64,000 nt of DNA from Onchocerca volvulus (lineage: Eukaryota; Nematoda; Chromadorea; Rhabditida; Onchocercidae): contig HG738136.1 in the NCBI GenBank assembly GCA_000499405.2, forward strand, positions 1,041,274-1,105,273, in the 5' to 3' direction. Below the pieces are notes generated by a model that had not been told where the DNA came from, did no database searches, and worked only from the letters and a program-made list of their open reading frames with translations. How positions within the stretch are numbered: the stretch's first letter is position 1; every line of letters begins with the position of its first letter. The translations under genes were made by a program, and so were the position numbers. Shown piece by piece: positions 1-13,200 of the stretch.

Positions 1-2360
1 TGCCTTCAATGTAATGTTTAAAATGAAATGAAACAAAATCTGCTAAAAGTTTTATTTATTATCCAGTAGTAGTAGTGACTTAATTTCATTTAACTTAACT
101 ACTACTCAAAGTTAGTTCTAGTAACTATTAAGACAAATAGAACAAGTTTTATTAGGGCACAGTATCAAATTTCTATTTTGTTTCATTAAGGCATTGTATC
201 AAATTTTAAATAATTAAAAATCTTCAACTATAAGTACATATAAGTATAATAAAATATACACAAATATAAATAAAATTATCGATAACAGAGAAATATACAA
301 TATACATCTAGGCATCAAAAATTTCAAATTTCAAATATGAAATTTGCAAAAAAAAATGATTTAGAAATTGAAGAATTTGGTAAATATTACTGCAAAAGAG
401 AATTTTATGCAAAAAGGAAGGAAGAAATTTGAAGAGGAAAAGTGATTGGAACAGCAACAAAAGTAACAGTTGTTCCACTTTACAACATTTTAAATGAGCT
501 CGAGCTCTCGAGCTTTGAGATCAGTTTACAGCTAAAACTAATAGATATTTGAAATAACGGCATAGGAAGAAAGAAAGATGACTAAAGAAGCATCAATAAA
601 TTCTAAACTAGCTTCGAATTTCAAACCTATCCTTTATAATTCATCACTCTTAAAAAAAAAAAAGAAAAAAAAAAAACAAAAAAAACGAATTCCTTCGATC
701 GCGCTATCTCATCCATTTTATCCTCCTGTCATTCAAAAATTCTTATTTCAATTTTCTTCCAACTCCAATTTTTACAATTTGATTCTCTATATTCCAGAAG
801 AAAAGTATACGTTTCAAATTTATTTGAAATGTATCAAAATCTTCTAAATAGGTTGAAGTATTCATTCATGCAATATTTGATTTCTTAGGGAGAAATTTTT
901 ATTGAAAGATAACATATCTACCTGTCATTCTTTTTTCAATTTTTTCTTTTCTTATTTTTTTCATTTACGAAAATGGCAATTTGTGAGGCTTTTTAATTTT
1001 TGAATGATTACAGCCAAAATGTAACGGAACAACAGCGCGTATTAATATGTCATCTTTGATGATTGTCATGTTGGTGTCATGAGTTGACGAATGGAACAAA
1101 TAAAATAATCAGGATATGAGATGATTGTTGTTGACATTTTAATGAATTGTGACATTTTTAGAAGTTTTTGGAATACTGGAATGGGTATTCGGAACATGTG
1201 AACTTAGATTCCAAAGAAATTTTCAAATTTTAAAACTAATAATTATCATTTCCAAATATGTGACATATTTTATTCTTAGAAATTATTATAACCTATTTTT
1301 TTCATTTCAATTTTACCCAATTTTATCAATTCCGATACTCCCCTAATTTTTTATTAAATTTTCATCATTTTTACTCCAGCTTTATTAGACTTACATCATT
1401 TTTACTCCAGCTTTATTCTAGTAACTCTTTCCTCTAGATTTTAATCATTTTTATCAATACCTTTTTTTTTTCCACTCATATTTGCGTTTTCGTTACCACT
1501 TTTTTTTGCAATCTTATATACTAATTTTCCGAATACATGCTCTCCAAAAATCGATATTGAAAAAAGTTTCACTTATAAATGCGATCATAGAAATTCCAAA
1601 GCGAATTTTTAAAACAATGTAAAATGTCACAGAATTAATATTAAAAGATAACAAAGAAGCTGATATTAAAAGTTAAATAGCAAATCCATTTAAATCATCG
1701 TCAAAAAAAAAAATTTTTTTTTTTTGAAGATAATTCCTGGAAATTTCAGATATTATTATTTCTTTTTTTCTTTATATTCGGTAATATGAATTCTAAAAAA
1801 ATCATTTCAATCAAATGAAAATATCTTTAACATCCTCTTCTATAAGCTATAAAATACTGTTAAAAAAAAAAATTAATTATTGGAATTTATTTATAACATT
1901 TTTTCAGTCAAAAAAATCCTTTCCAAAATGAATGCTTCTTTATCATTTTTATTTCTCCACAATTTTTATTATCACGCACCATGATTTTCAGGAATAACTA
2001 TTAAAGCACAAAACTTAGCAGACACAGAGCATTGCCTATTTATTATCAATAATTGCGGAATTTAAGTTTAAATAATTTAATGATTTATTGAAATATATAA
2101 TATTAATAAATTCAACTGTTGCAAAGTTGAAATCGAATGATGCGTTCAGTCAGCTTTTCATTTCTGAACGTTCTTAGAACTTATTAAACTAGAATTTAAG
2201 AATTTTTTCTTACTGCTTAAATTTACATTGAAATATCGAAGGATTTAGTTTCCGTAAAGTGAAAAAATATGCAAATAATTACCATATGTAATAATTTGTT
2301 GTCAGAGTTTGTATCAATCAAAACGGCTTAAATTGTGACAATGAAGGAATGTTTCTGGAA

Positions 2361-2393
<33 letters not shown>

Positions 2394-5300
2394 GTTTAAT
2401 AGCATTTATTACATGAAGATTAAGAAAAAATTAATATAATATAAATTTTCTTCAATATGTAATCAGAAGATTAATATAATTAATACAAATTAAATCAATA
2501 TAGAGATATTAAAAAACTAAATTTCTGAAAAAAAATTCTTACCCAGAATCATCTAGGGAATAAAAAGTAATGGAATTATGTAATAAACAATATTTTTGAT
2601 GCATAAGCTTAATTTCAAAGGATGGAATTTTTGAGAAAAAGGTGATTTGAACTTCATTTATTTAATATATCTATCTAACACATTTATCTAATGTTTAGAA
2701 ATTCAAACTAATCTAATATTCAATTACACAAAAAAACTGAACTTCCGAGTCTTGAAATGAAATTCATTTCAGCGCATTAGCAAAATAATCAAAACAGAAA
2801 GATTCATTAGAATTTGGATTATTTAATCTTCTATACATCATGCAGCCAAAGAATCTTTGCTAGAATTATAAGTAACAAGCAAAAAAGTGTAGCCCTAATT
2901 AGTATCATATGAAATAGATTGAACATGTCCAGGCTGGATATTGCCATATGTAGATTTCTCAGGATTTAAGATGATACTAGTCAAAATATTTTATTCAATC
3001 CAGCTAATCGAGTTAGATGATTTGAAGTATCAAGCCTTAACTTAGCAATATAGCCGTTACTACTTTCATACCTAAAAGTTATCTAGGTAAAATTTCAAGT
3101 GAACAAAAAATTTGTAAGCAAAAAGTTAATTAATAATATTTTTCAATTTCTAGTTTTATCTATCATTTATAAGGTCAATAAGAAAAGTATCCGGTCAAAG
3201 AAAATCCATTAATAGAATTGACGATCAAAAAGGTCATTAATTCCTAATTTATATACTTGAACTAGAAGAATGAAACATGGTCTTTTTGTTCTTATCTTTT
3301 CATCACTGAATTCTTCAAATCATATTTCAACTAAAGATCTATCTTGACATTATTTTTCATAGATTTTTCAGATTGTTTTTCCATTCATTTTTCTTCAACT
3401 TCCTCATTCTTGTCTAATCAAGAATGAAAGAGTTTGAAAATTGCAGCAATTTGCTGAAGAAATTCGATTGAAATCTACCCATTTAGTAACATAAACAATT
3501 ATATATGCAAAATATATATTACCATCTATGAAAAAAGAAATACCAAACGATAATTAAATCTTTTTTTTTTTTTTCAAATTTCTTATCTATCAAATTTATA
3601 GCATCTTATCTGAGAATATTTATCTCTCTATTCGTATCACTCATATTCGTCTTTCTATGAAAATTGCTCGAAAAATCAACAGGAATTTTTTAGTAATTAC
3701 AGTAAACGAATAATGAATGAATGAATGCTGATCAGGAATTTCCGAAGAATAGTTTAATATCAAAAAAGATTTCAAAAAAATTATGAAAACAAATTGCTTT
3801 TGAAGATATGAATACAATCAATAAATAAACAACTGTGTTCCAGGAGAAAAAAAGATAAAAATTAGCATACATAAGATTATCAGTAAATTTGTAATCAATG
3901 CGCTGAGCACTTAATCGATAAACAATCAATAGAGTCTTTTATAATCAGTAGAGATTTAAAGGCAAACTTAATCGATAAGTGACAATCTAACTTTTTATTT
4001 TATTTTTCTTTCAACCAAGTTAAAATCAGATCAAATCAGATCAAGTTAAAGACAATAAAATCCTTGTAGCCAATTATGTTGTTTCTATAACAGTGAATGA
4101 AATCAGAGAAATCATTTCAAATTGATTATTAAACTAGTACCAGAAGTTCTCTTCATAATATGTTCAAATAAAAAAAATGCCCTATAACCTTTGCCTATGG
4201 AATTATTTTACAAAAGGCATTCACTCTTTAATAGAATGTACTAATTTTCGATGCACAGTATATTAAATAAAAAATGTAAAATGACAATTTTTTTTATCTT
4301 GAATTAAGCTACTCTTCATCTAAATATTTAATGAGAATTTAAATAATTCATATGAATCATTGAATTGACGTTTAAAAACATTCCCATTGGAAAAGTTGAA
4401 TTAGAATGAATATTCATTATGAGTAAATATATGTAAATAATCAGCAATTAACAGATTGAAAATTTGAAACTGAAAAAATACTCAGTAGGAAAAGAGAAAG
4501 GAAAAAGAAAAATGAGAGAACATTTCAGATTGATGCGGCAAATTATTTTTGATCCATTCGAACTATATTTCAACAACATTTACAATCGTAGGAAAAAGGA
4601 TATCAGAATTACGAAATTTCGATTCTCAATTCAGACAATACAAAAAATTCCTTGGAAAAATATCCCAAGAAATAAATCAAGAAATAATTTGAAAAAAGAA
4701 GGAAAGCAAAAGAGAACGAAATATAAAAAGCATAAACGAAGCATAAACAAAAGTAGAAAAGATAAAAGTAAAGAGAAAATTTTTAAGATTAAACCTATTT
4801 TTTACATCTATCAAATATCAAAAAAAAAAAAAAAAAAAGAAAAAAAATCAGAATATCAAAAAAATATTTAAAAAAAAAAGATTTTGCATCGAGATTTTAA
4901 AACTATTCGAATCTTAAAAGTCATCAAATGCTAGTAAAAATTTACAAAGACAAGAATAAAAATTATTATTCTTAATATTTCTAATACCTTTACTACTTTA
5001 AGCTTTATAATGGACACTTATAAATTCATAATTTAATGATATTACATTCTACTTGCCGTAAATTTAGTCTTCTCAACTTGATGAAATGCCAATATTAATT
5101 TAAGCATTCTGCAAGCATTTCAAGACTTTTAATATGAACAAATTTACTTCTCGTATTTGCATGCATGCATGTCTGCTTGAAAACTGATCGATAAAACGAA
5201 CCAAAATTATAAATCATTTTTTATGGATAAATAGCTAATTATGTAAATTTATAATTTGAATTTCAAATTCCTGAAAGAAAGTTTGGTTAAACTACGAAAA

Positions 5301-6600
5301 TAAAAAATTAGGAGTATTCGAGAAAAATAAAAATCGTACAATAAAAAAAAAAAAAAAAAAAGTTGGAAAAAGAATTAGTATTAAAGAAGTAAGAATTTTA
5401 CAAGCGAAAAAAAAAGTAGTAAAATTTCATTCGGCGGTTTAATTTCACTACTTTACATATTTCTTTAATATCTTTGCGGCGATTTAACTTCACTATTTTA
5501 CATTTTAAAAAAAAAAAAAATGAAAGATTTTTATCAATATGTAAAAATTGCATGGAAAAATGAAATAGTTGATTTAATTATATATGCATATATTTAGATG
5601 ACTTCTATCCCAAAACTTTTTCATATGCTTTCTTACTCAAAATGCACATATTTTAATCCCTTATCCTTAACTATTCTTTTTGTGTTATTTGAAAATTATT
5701 ATAAATTTCCTTTAATAACTCATCGTATCATCGTAACGTAAATTTAGATTTAAACTATCTATAAGACTGTACCAATTAACTAAGTTTAAATTTATAAAAC
5801 AAAATTAAAATAAACTATGTGCTTGAATTTATGTAGCTTTGAGTCTAAACTAGCGATTTCTGAATCCTAGGTAGAATGTGAGTATTAAATTTAGCATTCA
5901 AAAACAGTGAAATCTAACAATTCGAAGCGATTAGTAATTAGATAATTTCACAATATCAAATTGGAACTTGAAGGTTATAATGATTAAATTAAGTGAAAAT
6001 AATTACAAATTAATGAATGAAACGAAAAAGTAAACTGTAGAGAGTGAAAAAGTAATTGAAAATTTCATTCTCTTTTCTTCGATACTCTCTTAAACTTCCA
6101 TCATCGTCGTTAAAAATCGATAAAAATAGAAATACTAAAATAAAAGCCAATGATCTAAGCAAATAAAAATGATCTATCAAAAACTTCAAAAAATGCTACC
6201 TGTACATTTTTTGGATGATTAAACGGTTTCCGTTGACTTTTTGAGGAAAAAAATTTTTTGAAAAGAAATGAAATTTCATATGAAAAATAATTACCTAAAA
6301 TATGACAATATACAGATAGGGAGAGAAAAAGAAAGAAAGAAAGAAAGAAAGAGAAGTATAGATATGAATGTATGAGTGTTAAAATTTTTCGAAATGGATG
6401 AAATTTCCGAAAGCAACTACTGACAATCGACATTTAAACTGTGTAAGAGGGAAGAGAAGAGACCGAAGTACCGCTCGCTCATTGATATTCGAATAAATAA
6501 ATGAATGATCATTCGAACAAATGATCAATTGTTAGTGAAATTGCCAACTCCAACCCTACCCTAAATCAAAACTTATTTCGATTCATTTCCTCTTTCTTTC
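1..6600. other. Gene-poor AT-rich sequence
   Basis: No supported gene. Open frames here are short and poly-Lys/poly-Phe, driven by A and T runs (for example 4464-4871). There is a 12-bp perfect palindrome of GAGCTC units at 496-507, a T-run at about 2361-2391, a GAAA microsatellite near 6330-6352, and two short diverged repeats flanked by A-runs near 5433 and 5477. Confidence 0.6.
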
Positions 6601-6614
6601 ATTGCTTTTCGTGA

Positions 6615-7490
6615 ATTTTACATTAGGTATCAAAATAGGTACTGGAATAGATTTACGTGAAGATCCACATTCGATAACCTGTTCAGCGTCTAAAATTTGA
6701 TAAATAGTAACACATATCCGTAATAAGTTTTATTTATGAAATGATTGATTGTTGCACGTCTAGGATTAATGTTTAGTCTTCGCAATATTACAGTATTACA
6801 ATATTACACGTTACTAATTAAATTAACTTTCTTTAATAACAGATACACGTTGCTAATTAATGACAGATACACGTTGCTAATTAATGACAAATACACGTTG
6901 CTAATTAAGAAAGATTTAACTTTCTTTAACGACAGGTACAACAACAGACTTATGTGAAGATCTATGTCATAAAGATCTGTGTTTGATAGCCTGAATCAAT
7001 TCTAAGATCTGATAAACAGAAATATATCCATTACAGATATTTATCTATGAATGATTGACGTTTAGGATAATGTTTAATCTCTACAGTATTATATGATGAT
7101 AACTACATTAATTTTCTTAAACGACAAGTATTACAACAGATTTAGGAAAGACAAACGTTCGATAATCTTTTCAAAATATAGGAATTGATAAATAAATGCA
7201 ACCATTTAGAAACAACTGAATTCAAAAATGATTTTTTTTTTTTGTACTTTTTTTATGCAAAAATGTATTTTTTGCTTAAAATTTCATGGCTAAAAGGATA
7301 GTATTGCAGCACAAAAGAGAAAAACTTGCAAATTAAGAAAAGAATTAAAATCATGAATTATTGTATTCATGTTTATTTATGAATGATTGATAATTATTGC
7401 ATGCTGACGATAATGTTTATTTTTTGCAATATTACATAATTGCTAATTAAATTAACTTCCGGAAGAATTTAACTGAGGTAACACAAGTAA
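6615..7490 (+). repeat. Degenerate tandem array with a 24-bp inner repeat
   Basis: Similar blocks recur near 6,640-6,790, 6,935-7,110, 7,125-7,205 and 7,370-7,480, sharing TTTATTTATGAATGATTGAT and CGATAATGTTTA-like strings. Inside the first block a unit TACACGTTGCTAATTAATGA is repeated about four times between 6,806 and 6,920. Copies have diverged by substitutions and indels. Confidence 0.65.
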
Positions 7491-7613
7491 AGTAATGGAA
7501 AATATGCATACTCGTAACTTTAATCTTTTTCTTAATTTGCAAGTTTTCTACAATACTAATCGCTTATCCATGAAATTTAACCAAAAAAAAAAAAAAAAAA
7601 TGCATTTTTACAA
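7255..7613. repeat. Imperfect inverted repeat, arms about 95 bp
   Basis: 7,255-7,352 is the reverse complement of 7,515-7,613 over most of its length. It shares AAATTTCATGG, TAGTATTG and ACTTGCAAATTAAGAAAA, with an A-run in the right arm. The loop is about 160 bases. The form suggests a decayed foldback or miniature element, but no target-site duplication was confirmed. Confidence 0.6.
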
Positions 7614-9253
7614 TTCATTTATTTCTTATGTCAAAGAAATGATTGCTATTTCCAAAAACGGTGACTGAATAGGAGAAAAATATTAAATGGAAATAAAAAA
7701 AAAAGATCTAAATATAATAATTCAACAGTTTTCTCCTTCGTTGATTGGAAAATCTGAGAAAAGACGAAAATTTTTTTAATAAGGAAATCGAATCTGTGTA
7801 TAAAATGGATGGAATTTGCACATTTAACTATCTCTCTTTTCAAAATAAAAGAAAAGAAAAATTCTATAGTTATAACTATTGCTCTATTATCGTTAAAAAT
7901 ATCCCAGCTTTTTTATTTGATTGAAAAACTTAACATATTTTTGCTGTTGAAAATGTTTTTATTTTTTTTTACTCGATTTCAAGTTAAAATTATTCCATAT
8001 CGTTTATTAATTAGCAAGAATGTACGATAGTTTGATATGGCATACAAAGAAGGAATTCAAATAATATAAAATGAATGTTGAAGAAAGCCATTCTTGGTTT
8101 ATTTGTACAATTATTGTGAATTTTATAGTTTCGAATTAAATCAAATTAAATTTAAGTTTTACAGTTTCCAATTAGGATTTAAATTTGACTGAATTAAATC
8201 ATTATCCTCAATGAAGTTCACAACAACAAAGGGAAGAATGAGAAAATAAAATCGCGTACCGCGTACCGTACCAATTAACTATGAATAATTCATCCATGCA
8301 ATGTCAGTTTACTAACAATTTCACAATTTTCTAAATTCCGAGAAAAAGTCTTTTACCAAACTTTTATTATGATTCAAATCAATTCAAATCTAATGAAGGA
8401 TAAAGTTCTGTGCAATTATCAGATCGAAATTTTCGCAAAATGCAAATATTTTAGTTTTTCAGTCATACAAATTTCTGAAACATCATCATTTTATTGATTC
8501 ATTCAGGTTTCTGAATCATCATACTCTATCGTTTAAAGAAATTATATATCAAAAAATGTAATTTTATATGTCAGCTATTTCAGTAAGATTGAAAAATCGA
8601 TAAAAAAACACAATTTTGTTATTACAGTTATCAACTTTTATTCTGATTTATTTGCTTATTTGCTAATTAGCATTGTAATTCCAATTAAAAATTCGATATT
8701 TATGAAATATAAACTTAAATATTATTCTTCATAAGCCTAATATTATTTTCAAGCTTCTCCTGTTTTTCATCTCACTTTATGTATCTTTATTCGAATATTT
8801 TATTTTAATTGCACGATGTAAAAGTTCATTTAAATATGACTCTATTTTCACCAATTATTTTGTAAGCACATTATATTTAGCAGCTATATATTATTCAGAA
8901 AGATTTACAGAAAGGAAGACAAAATAATTTAATCCTTTCGATTCGATAATAATGATATCACAAATAAATGAAATAAATTGATTCTGTTTTCGTATGCATT
9001 TGCAGGATAATAAAATTAATATTTCATTCTAATTTGAAATAGAAAGATATAAGGACAGAAGACTAAAATAAATTTATATAAATTGAAATTTATGATGGCT
9101 TTTTTGCTAGAAAATCTTATAACTAAACATTAAAAGTAATGGACCTTTCTCTCGAAGTAAAAGAAATGAAAAAAAAAGAAAAAAATTGACAAGATTTATC
9201 AGAATGTCAAAATAAAAATGATATTTGCATCATCGGATATATCACAATGTGAT

Positions 9254-9810
9254 TGACGTAATGTATGAAGATAATTGATGATATTACGTATGAAAAATCA
9301 AGAAAAATAAAGTTATATTGATAGCAATCAGAAAATGAAAAAAAAAAAAAGATAAAAAATGATGTACAGTAAGAATGAAGCAGAAAATATCACTTATCAG
9401 AGGAGAATTGGATTTTGATTGGCAAATCATTCGGTTAAAGTAGATATAATGCTATAAATGTGAGTGATATTAGATATGAAAAAACCAAGAAAAATATATT
9501 AATAACAATAGAAAAGTTAAAAGAAAAGATGATGCATGGTAAAGATAGAGTGGAAAATGTTTATCACTTATCACAATTAAATGTAATTAGCGATTATCAG
9601 AATAAAAGAGACGTAATGTATAAAATGTATGAAGACGTTGAATAAAAAAAAAAAAAAAAATACGTCAGAAAAAGAAAGAAATGTTAATAGCAATTGAAAA
9701 ATGAAACAGAAGATAAAAAATGATGAACAATAAGGAAATGGAAAACATTTATGACATATCTTAGAAAAGAATTAGATTTGATTAGCAATTATCAGGATTA
9801 AATATTTACA
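9254..9810 (+). repeat. Three diverged tandem copies of a unit of about 200 bp
   Basis: Copies start near 9,254, 9,463 and 9,610-9,660. Each holds AAGAAAAATA-like, AATAGCAAT-like, GATGATG-, GAAAA(C/T)ATTTATCACTTATCA- and ATTAG(C)-ATTATCAG-like strings in the same order. Copy 2 has an open frame of 61 codons, but the reading frame is not kept in the others, so it is treated as a repeat. Confidence 0.55.
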
Positions 9811-10279
9811 TGATGTATTTTTACAAGCTTGTTAAAAGATGAAATAATAAAAAAATATAGAAGAGGAGAATAAGTATGCTATGAGAAGGAAGAATTGAAG
9901 ATGTGACAAATAGAATTGTTCTAAACCGGTTTCATATTTTTGTTCTATTCAACAATTCCATTACTGCACAGATAAATAGCCGTATCAATGTCAAAAGTGA
10001 GAAACGCCAATATGACATAAAAACTTGAAAAGAAAAAAAAAAATCCTAGGAAAAAACATAGAAAATGAAACATCATGAATCAAACTCATTTAAAATTTTT
10101 CAACATAAATTTAAACGCCCTTCTCCATTTATGTCTATTAAATGTTCTAACTTTTATAAGAATAGATTTTCATCTCTTCAAGAATGTAGTTGAAAAAAAA
10201 AGGGGAAAAATAATGGGAAAAACTTCTATACACGTCAAAATTATTAAAATCAATTCTTTAACATAAATTCGAGTGTTCC

Positions 10280-13200
10280 TTAATATATTCCATTCAATTT
10301 TCTGATTTTAATAGGAATAAATTTACAACTCTTCAAAGAAGTTGATTGATTTTATAAAAATTTGCAAAAACAAAATGAAATTGAATTCATTTTATGTTTG
10401 AGTCTCATTAAAATACATATATATAACATCCCACTAGAAACAACATTTAAAAAAAAAAAAAAAAAAAAAACGAGAACAAAAACATTTGATAACAAATTAT
10501 TGAACGATAATGAAATCAAAATTTTACAATTAATTAAAATGAAACCAGAGAGTTCGCATTTGAAATACATTAACGCGCTTTGGAATGATTGGGAATTTTT
10601 TTCAAAATGCTTTACATTGAAAGAAAAAAAAAATAAAATCAAGTTTTCAAATTCTTCTCTGCGATGCTTTTAGTATAAGTACAAATTATTTTTCAAGAAA
10701 TTTTGAAGAAAATAAGAATAAAATTGAATTCCCTGAAGTATTTTTACACACTGCGGTTAAAGAAAAAATAGCCTTACATTACAACCTTTTTCCAATTTTT
10801 TTTTTTCGTATTCGCCTACTTCTTGAAAATGCTGATAACAAAAAATATCGGAAACAAGTTTAAATTTTCATCTGAAACTTTGCTGCAAATTAATTCATAT
10901 AGCTTCATTACAAATCAATTCACAGGATCCTTTGTTTTCCATTATTTATTAATTAATTAATGATTAACATTACATTTCTCGACTATGCAAATCTCGTCAT
11001 CTCATAGACTGTGATGAAATAATCCATCTACTAGAAGTTTGAATCTACATTAAAATACTAGCTTTGAGAGCCGGTGCAGCTAGTCTACATAAATAAAAAA
11101 TGTCCGCTCACTTAGTTTTATTTATCATAAGTGTGACATGCAAAAACAAGTAGATATAAAAATACGTCCGATTCGAATGCAACAGTGTTTCAAAATTTCA
11201 AATCAATCGGTGAAGAACTTGGAACGTTGTGTCGGAAACCACATCATTTACACTTTTTTTTTAATATAGATTATCTACTGACTATTATCTAACAATGAAT
11301 TAATGATTGGTTAATCTCACTTTGTTTATCTGATAATCGAAGCGTTTTGGCGGGAAACATGTTTATCCTTATGGATAGTAGGTATATCTATATTGAAACA
11401 CGCGCTTATTCGAATGCAACGTTACATCAAAATTTTAAAGCAATCGATGAAGAACTTGGAACGTTATGTCAAAAGCCACAACAAACATTTATATTTTTAT
11501 TTATATAGATAATTTAAGTGAACAATTATGATTAAGTTTGAAAAAATTTTAAAAAGCAACTTCTTTTTTAACATATTTTCATTTGATCTTCATATTTGCA
11601 TATCAATTCAGAAATCCACTGTCGCCTATTTGACTGTTATTCTTTTTTAATTCAACATCATTCCAAAATATATTTATCTGAGCTTACTTTCAACTGCTTA
11701 ATTGAAGGCTACTTTGTTTTCAATTACTATTACTTAATCCATTTTCAACTATTGTTTATCAAACCTTAACTATCTATTCCTCCATTGTATTTCATTTCAT
11801 TTCATTCTCATTATCTTTCATTTTATTCTCGAGAATTATATTCCAAATTAAAGAGGCAAATGAAATTCCTCTTATCGGTTGATTAATGTGAACAAATAGA
11901 ATTTATTTAAAATAACTGCCCGACAATAGTTAAATACATGGCTTAATCAAATATGGTGATTGCTACTTAAGGAATAGAAAAAGGAAAGAAATCCAGGAAA
12001 GCAATACTTAGTTTTCATTATTTGTCCAGAAAAGAAAAGAATAGTAGCATAGTCTAGAATTGCCTAAAGTAGAGACTAACAAATCGGAAAATAAATCCCT
12101 CTAGAAAACCAATAAAAAAATGCATCATTTTTTTGGCAAAGTTTAAGAGTTTATCGGAAAAATTTAATAGATTTTAATTCTAAATTAATGAGAATCAAAA
12201 TGTAATTTTGAGTCTCTTAAAAATTCAAACAATTAAAAGATATATCCAACAATTCTAATGGTACATAATGATTTAATTACTGAAGAAAAAAAAGTCAACT
12301 TTTTAAAATTCATATAACTTTTGTCATAAACTTCTGCGAATTTTCGCTCAATGTTTTATATTCTCTATTCATAAAAAGATCGTTCTAGTGCCCCAAAAAA
12401 ATATTTAATCTTATCGCTGTAATGATATGCAAAAAGGAAGTTTTCAGCTTAAACTAATAAGACTGCTCTAGAAAAATCAGTAATGCCTCAATCTTTTCCA
12501 TGGAATTTAAGATAATTGCTCGACAGTACTTCAATATATTTAATCAAACATGGTCATTACTACTATTTTAACACACAATTTATATACATTTTTTCGCAAA
12601 CGATCTGAAAAATCTATAAAATTATTCCTATATTTGATATAAAATTGAATTTCGACAGATGAATGAAATGAATGAAACCTCTTATACCTGAAATTTTTAA
12701 AAAGGTATTTAAAAATTTTTTTAAGATCATCTTCAGATTGAATTATGGACAAGACTGCTAATGGATTCGTTTTTGATTCATTTTTCCCAACCAAGTTATC
12801 ATCAGGTTTTAAGTAAATCTAACTTATGAAGGAATGGAAGAAAAATGAAACATTTTCAATTGCTCAAATAAAGATATGAATTGAAGAAATTCAAATTACC
12901 TGAACTGAAAAGGAAAAATTAATTTATATGTATTTTTGCAAACGATCTAAAAAATCTATAAAAATTATCGTTGTAGTTGGTATGAAACTGAATTTCGGCA
13001 GATTAATGAAATCATTATACCTGAAAAAAAGCTGAAATTTCGTTGAGAAAAAAAATTCTTAATTCATAAAGAAAAGTTATGATATCGGTCAAGTGAACAA
13101 CTGCAAAAATTAAATTAAAAATGAATAAGATTTTAAAGATTTTTAATGTATCGAAGTTATTAAAATTGATTTGAAATTTGGAATAGATCTAAATAACGAA

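Noticed and set aside
578..847. An 89-codon + strand frame
   Set aside because: Poly-Lys core from an A-run and no gene-like composition around it.
4464..4871. A 135-codon + strand frame
   Set aside because: Almost entirely Lys/Arg/Ile from A-rich sequence ending in A-runs; no ATG-proximal signal, splice context or motif.
10352..10673. Overlapping frames of about 100 codons on both strands
   Set aside because: Both cross a long A/T homopolymer and have low-complexity Lys or Phe runs; no evidence for either.
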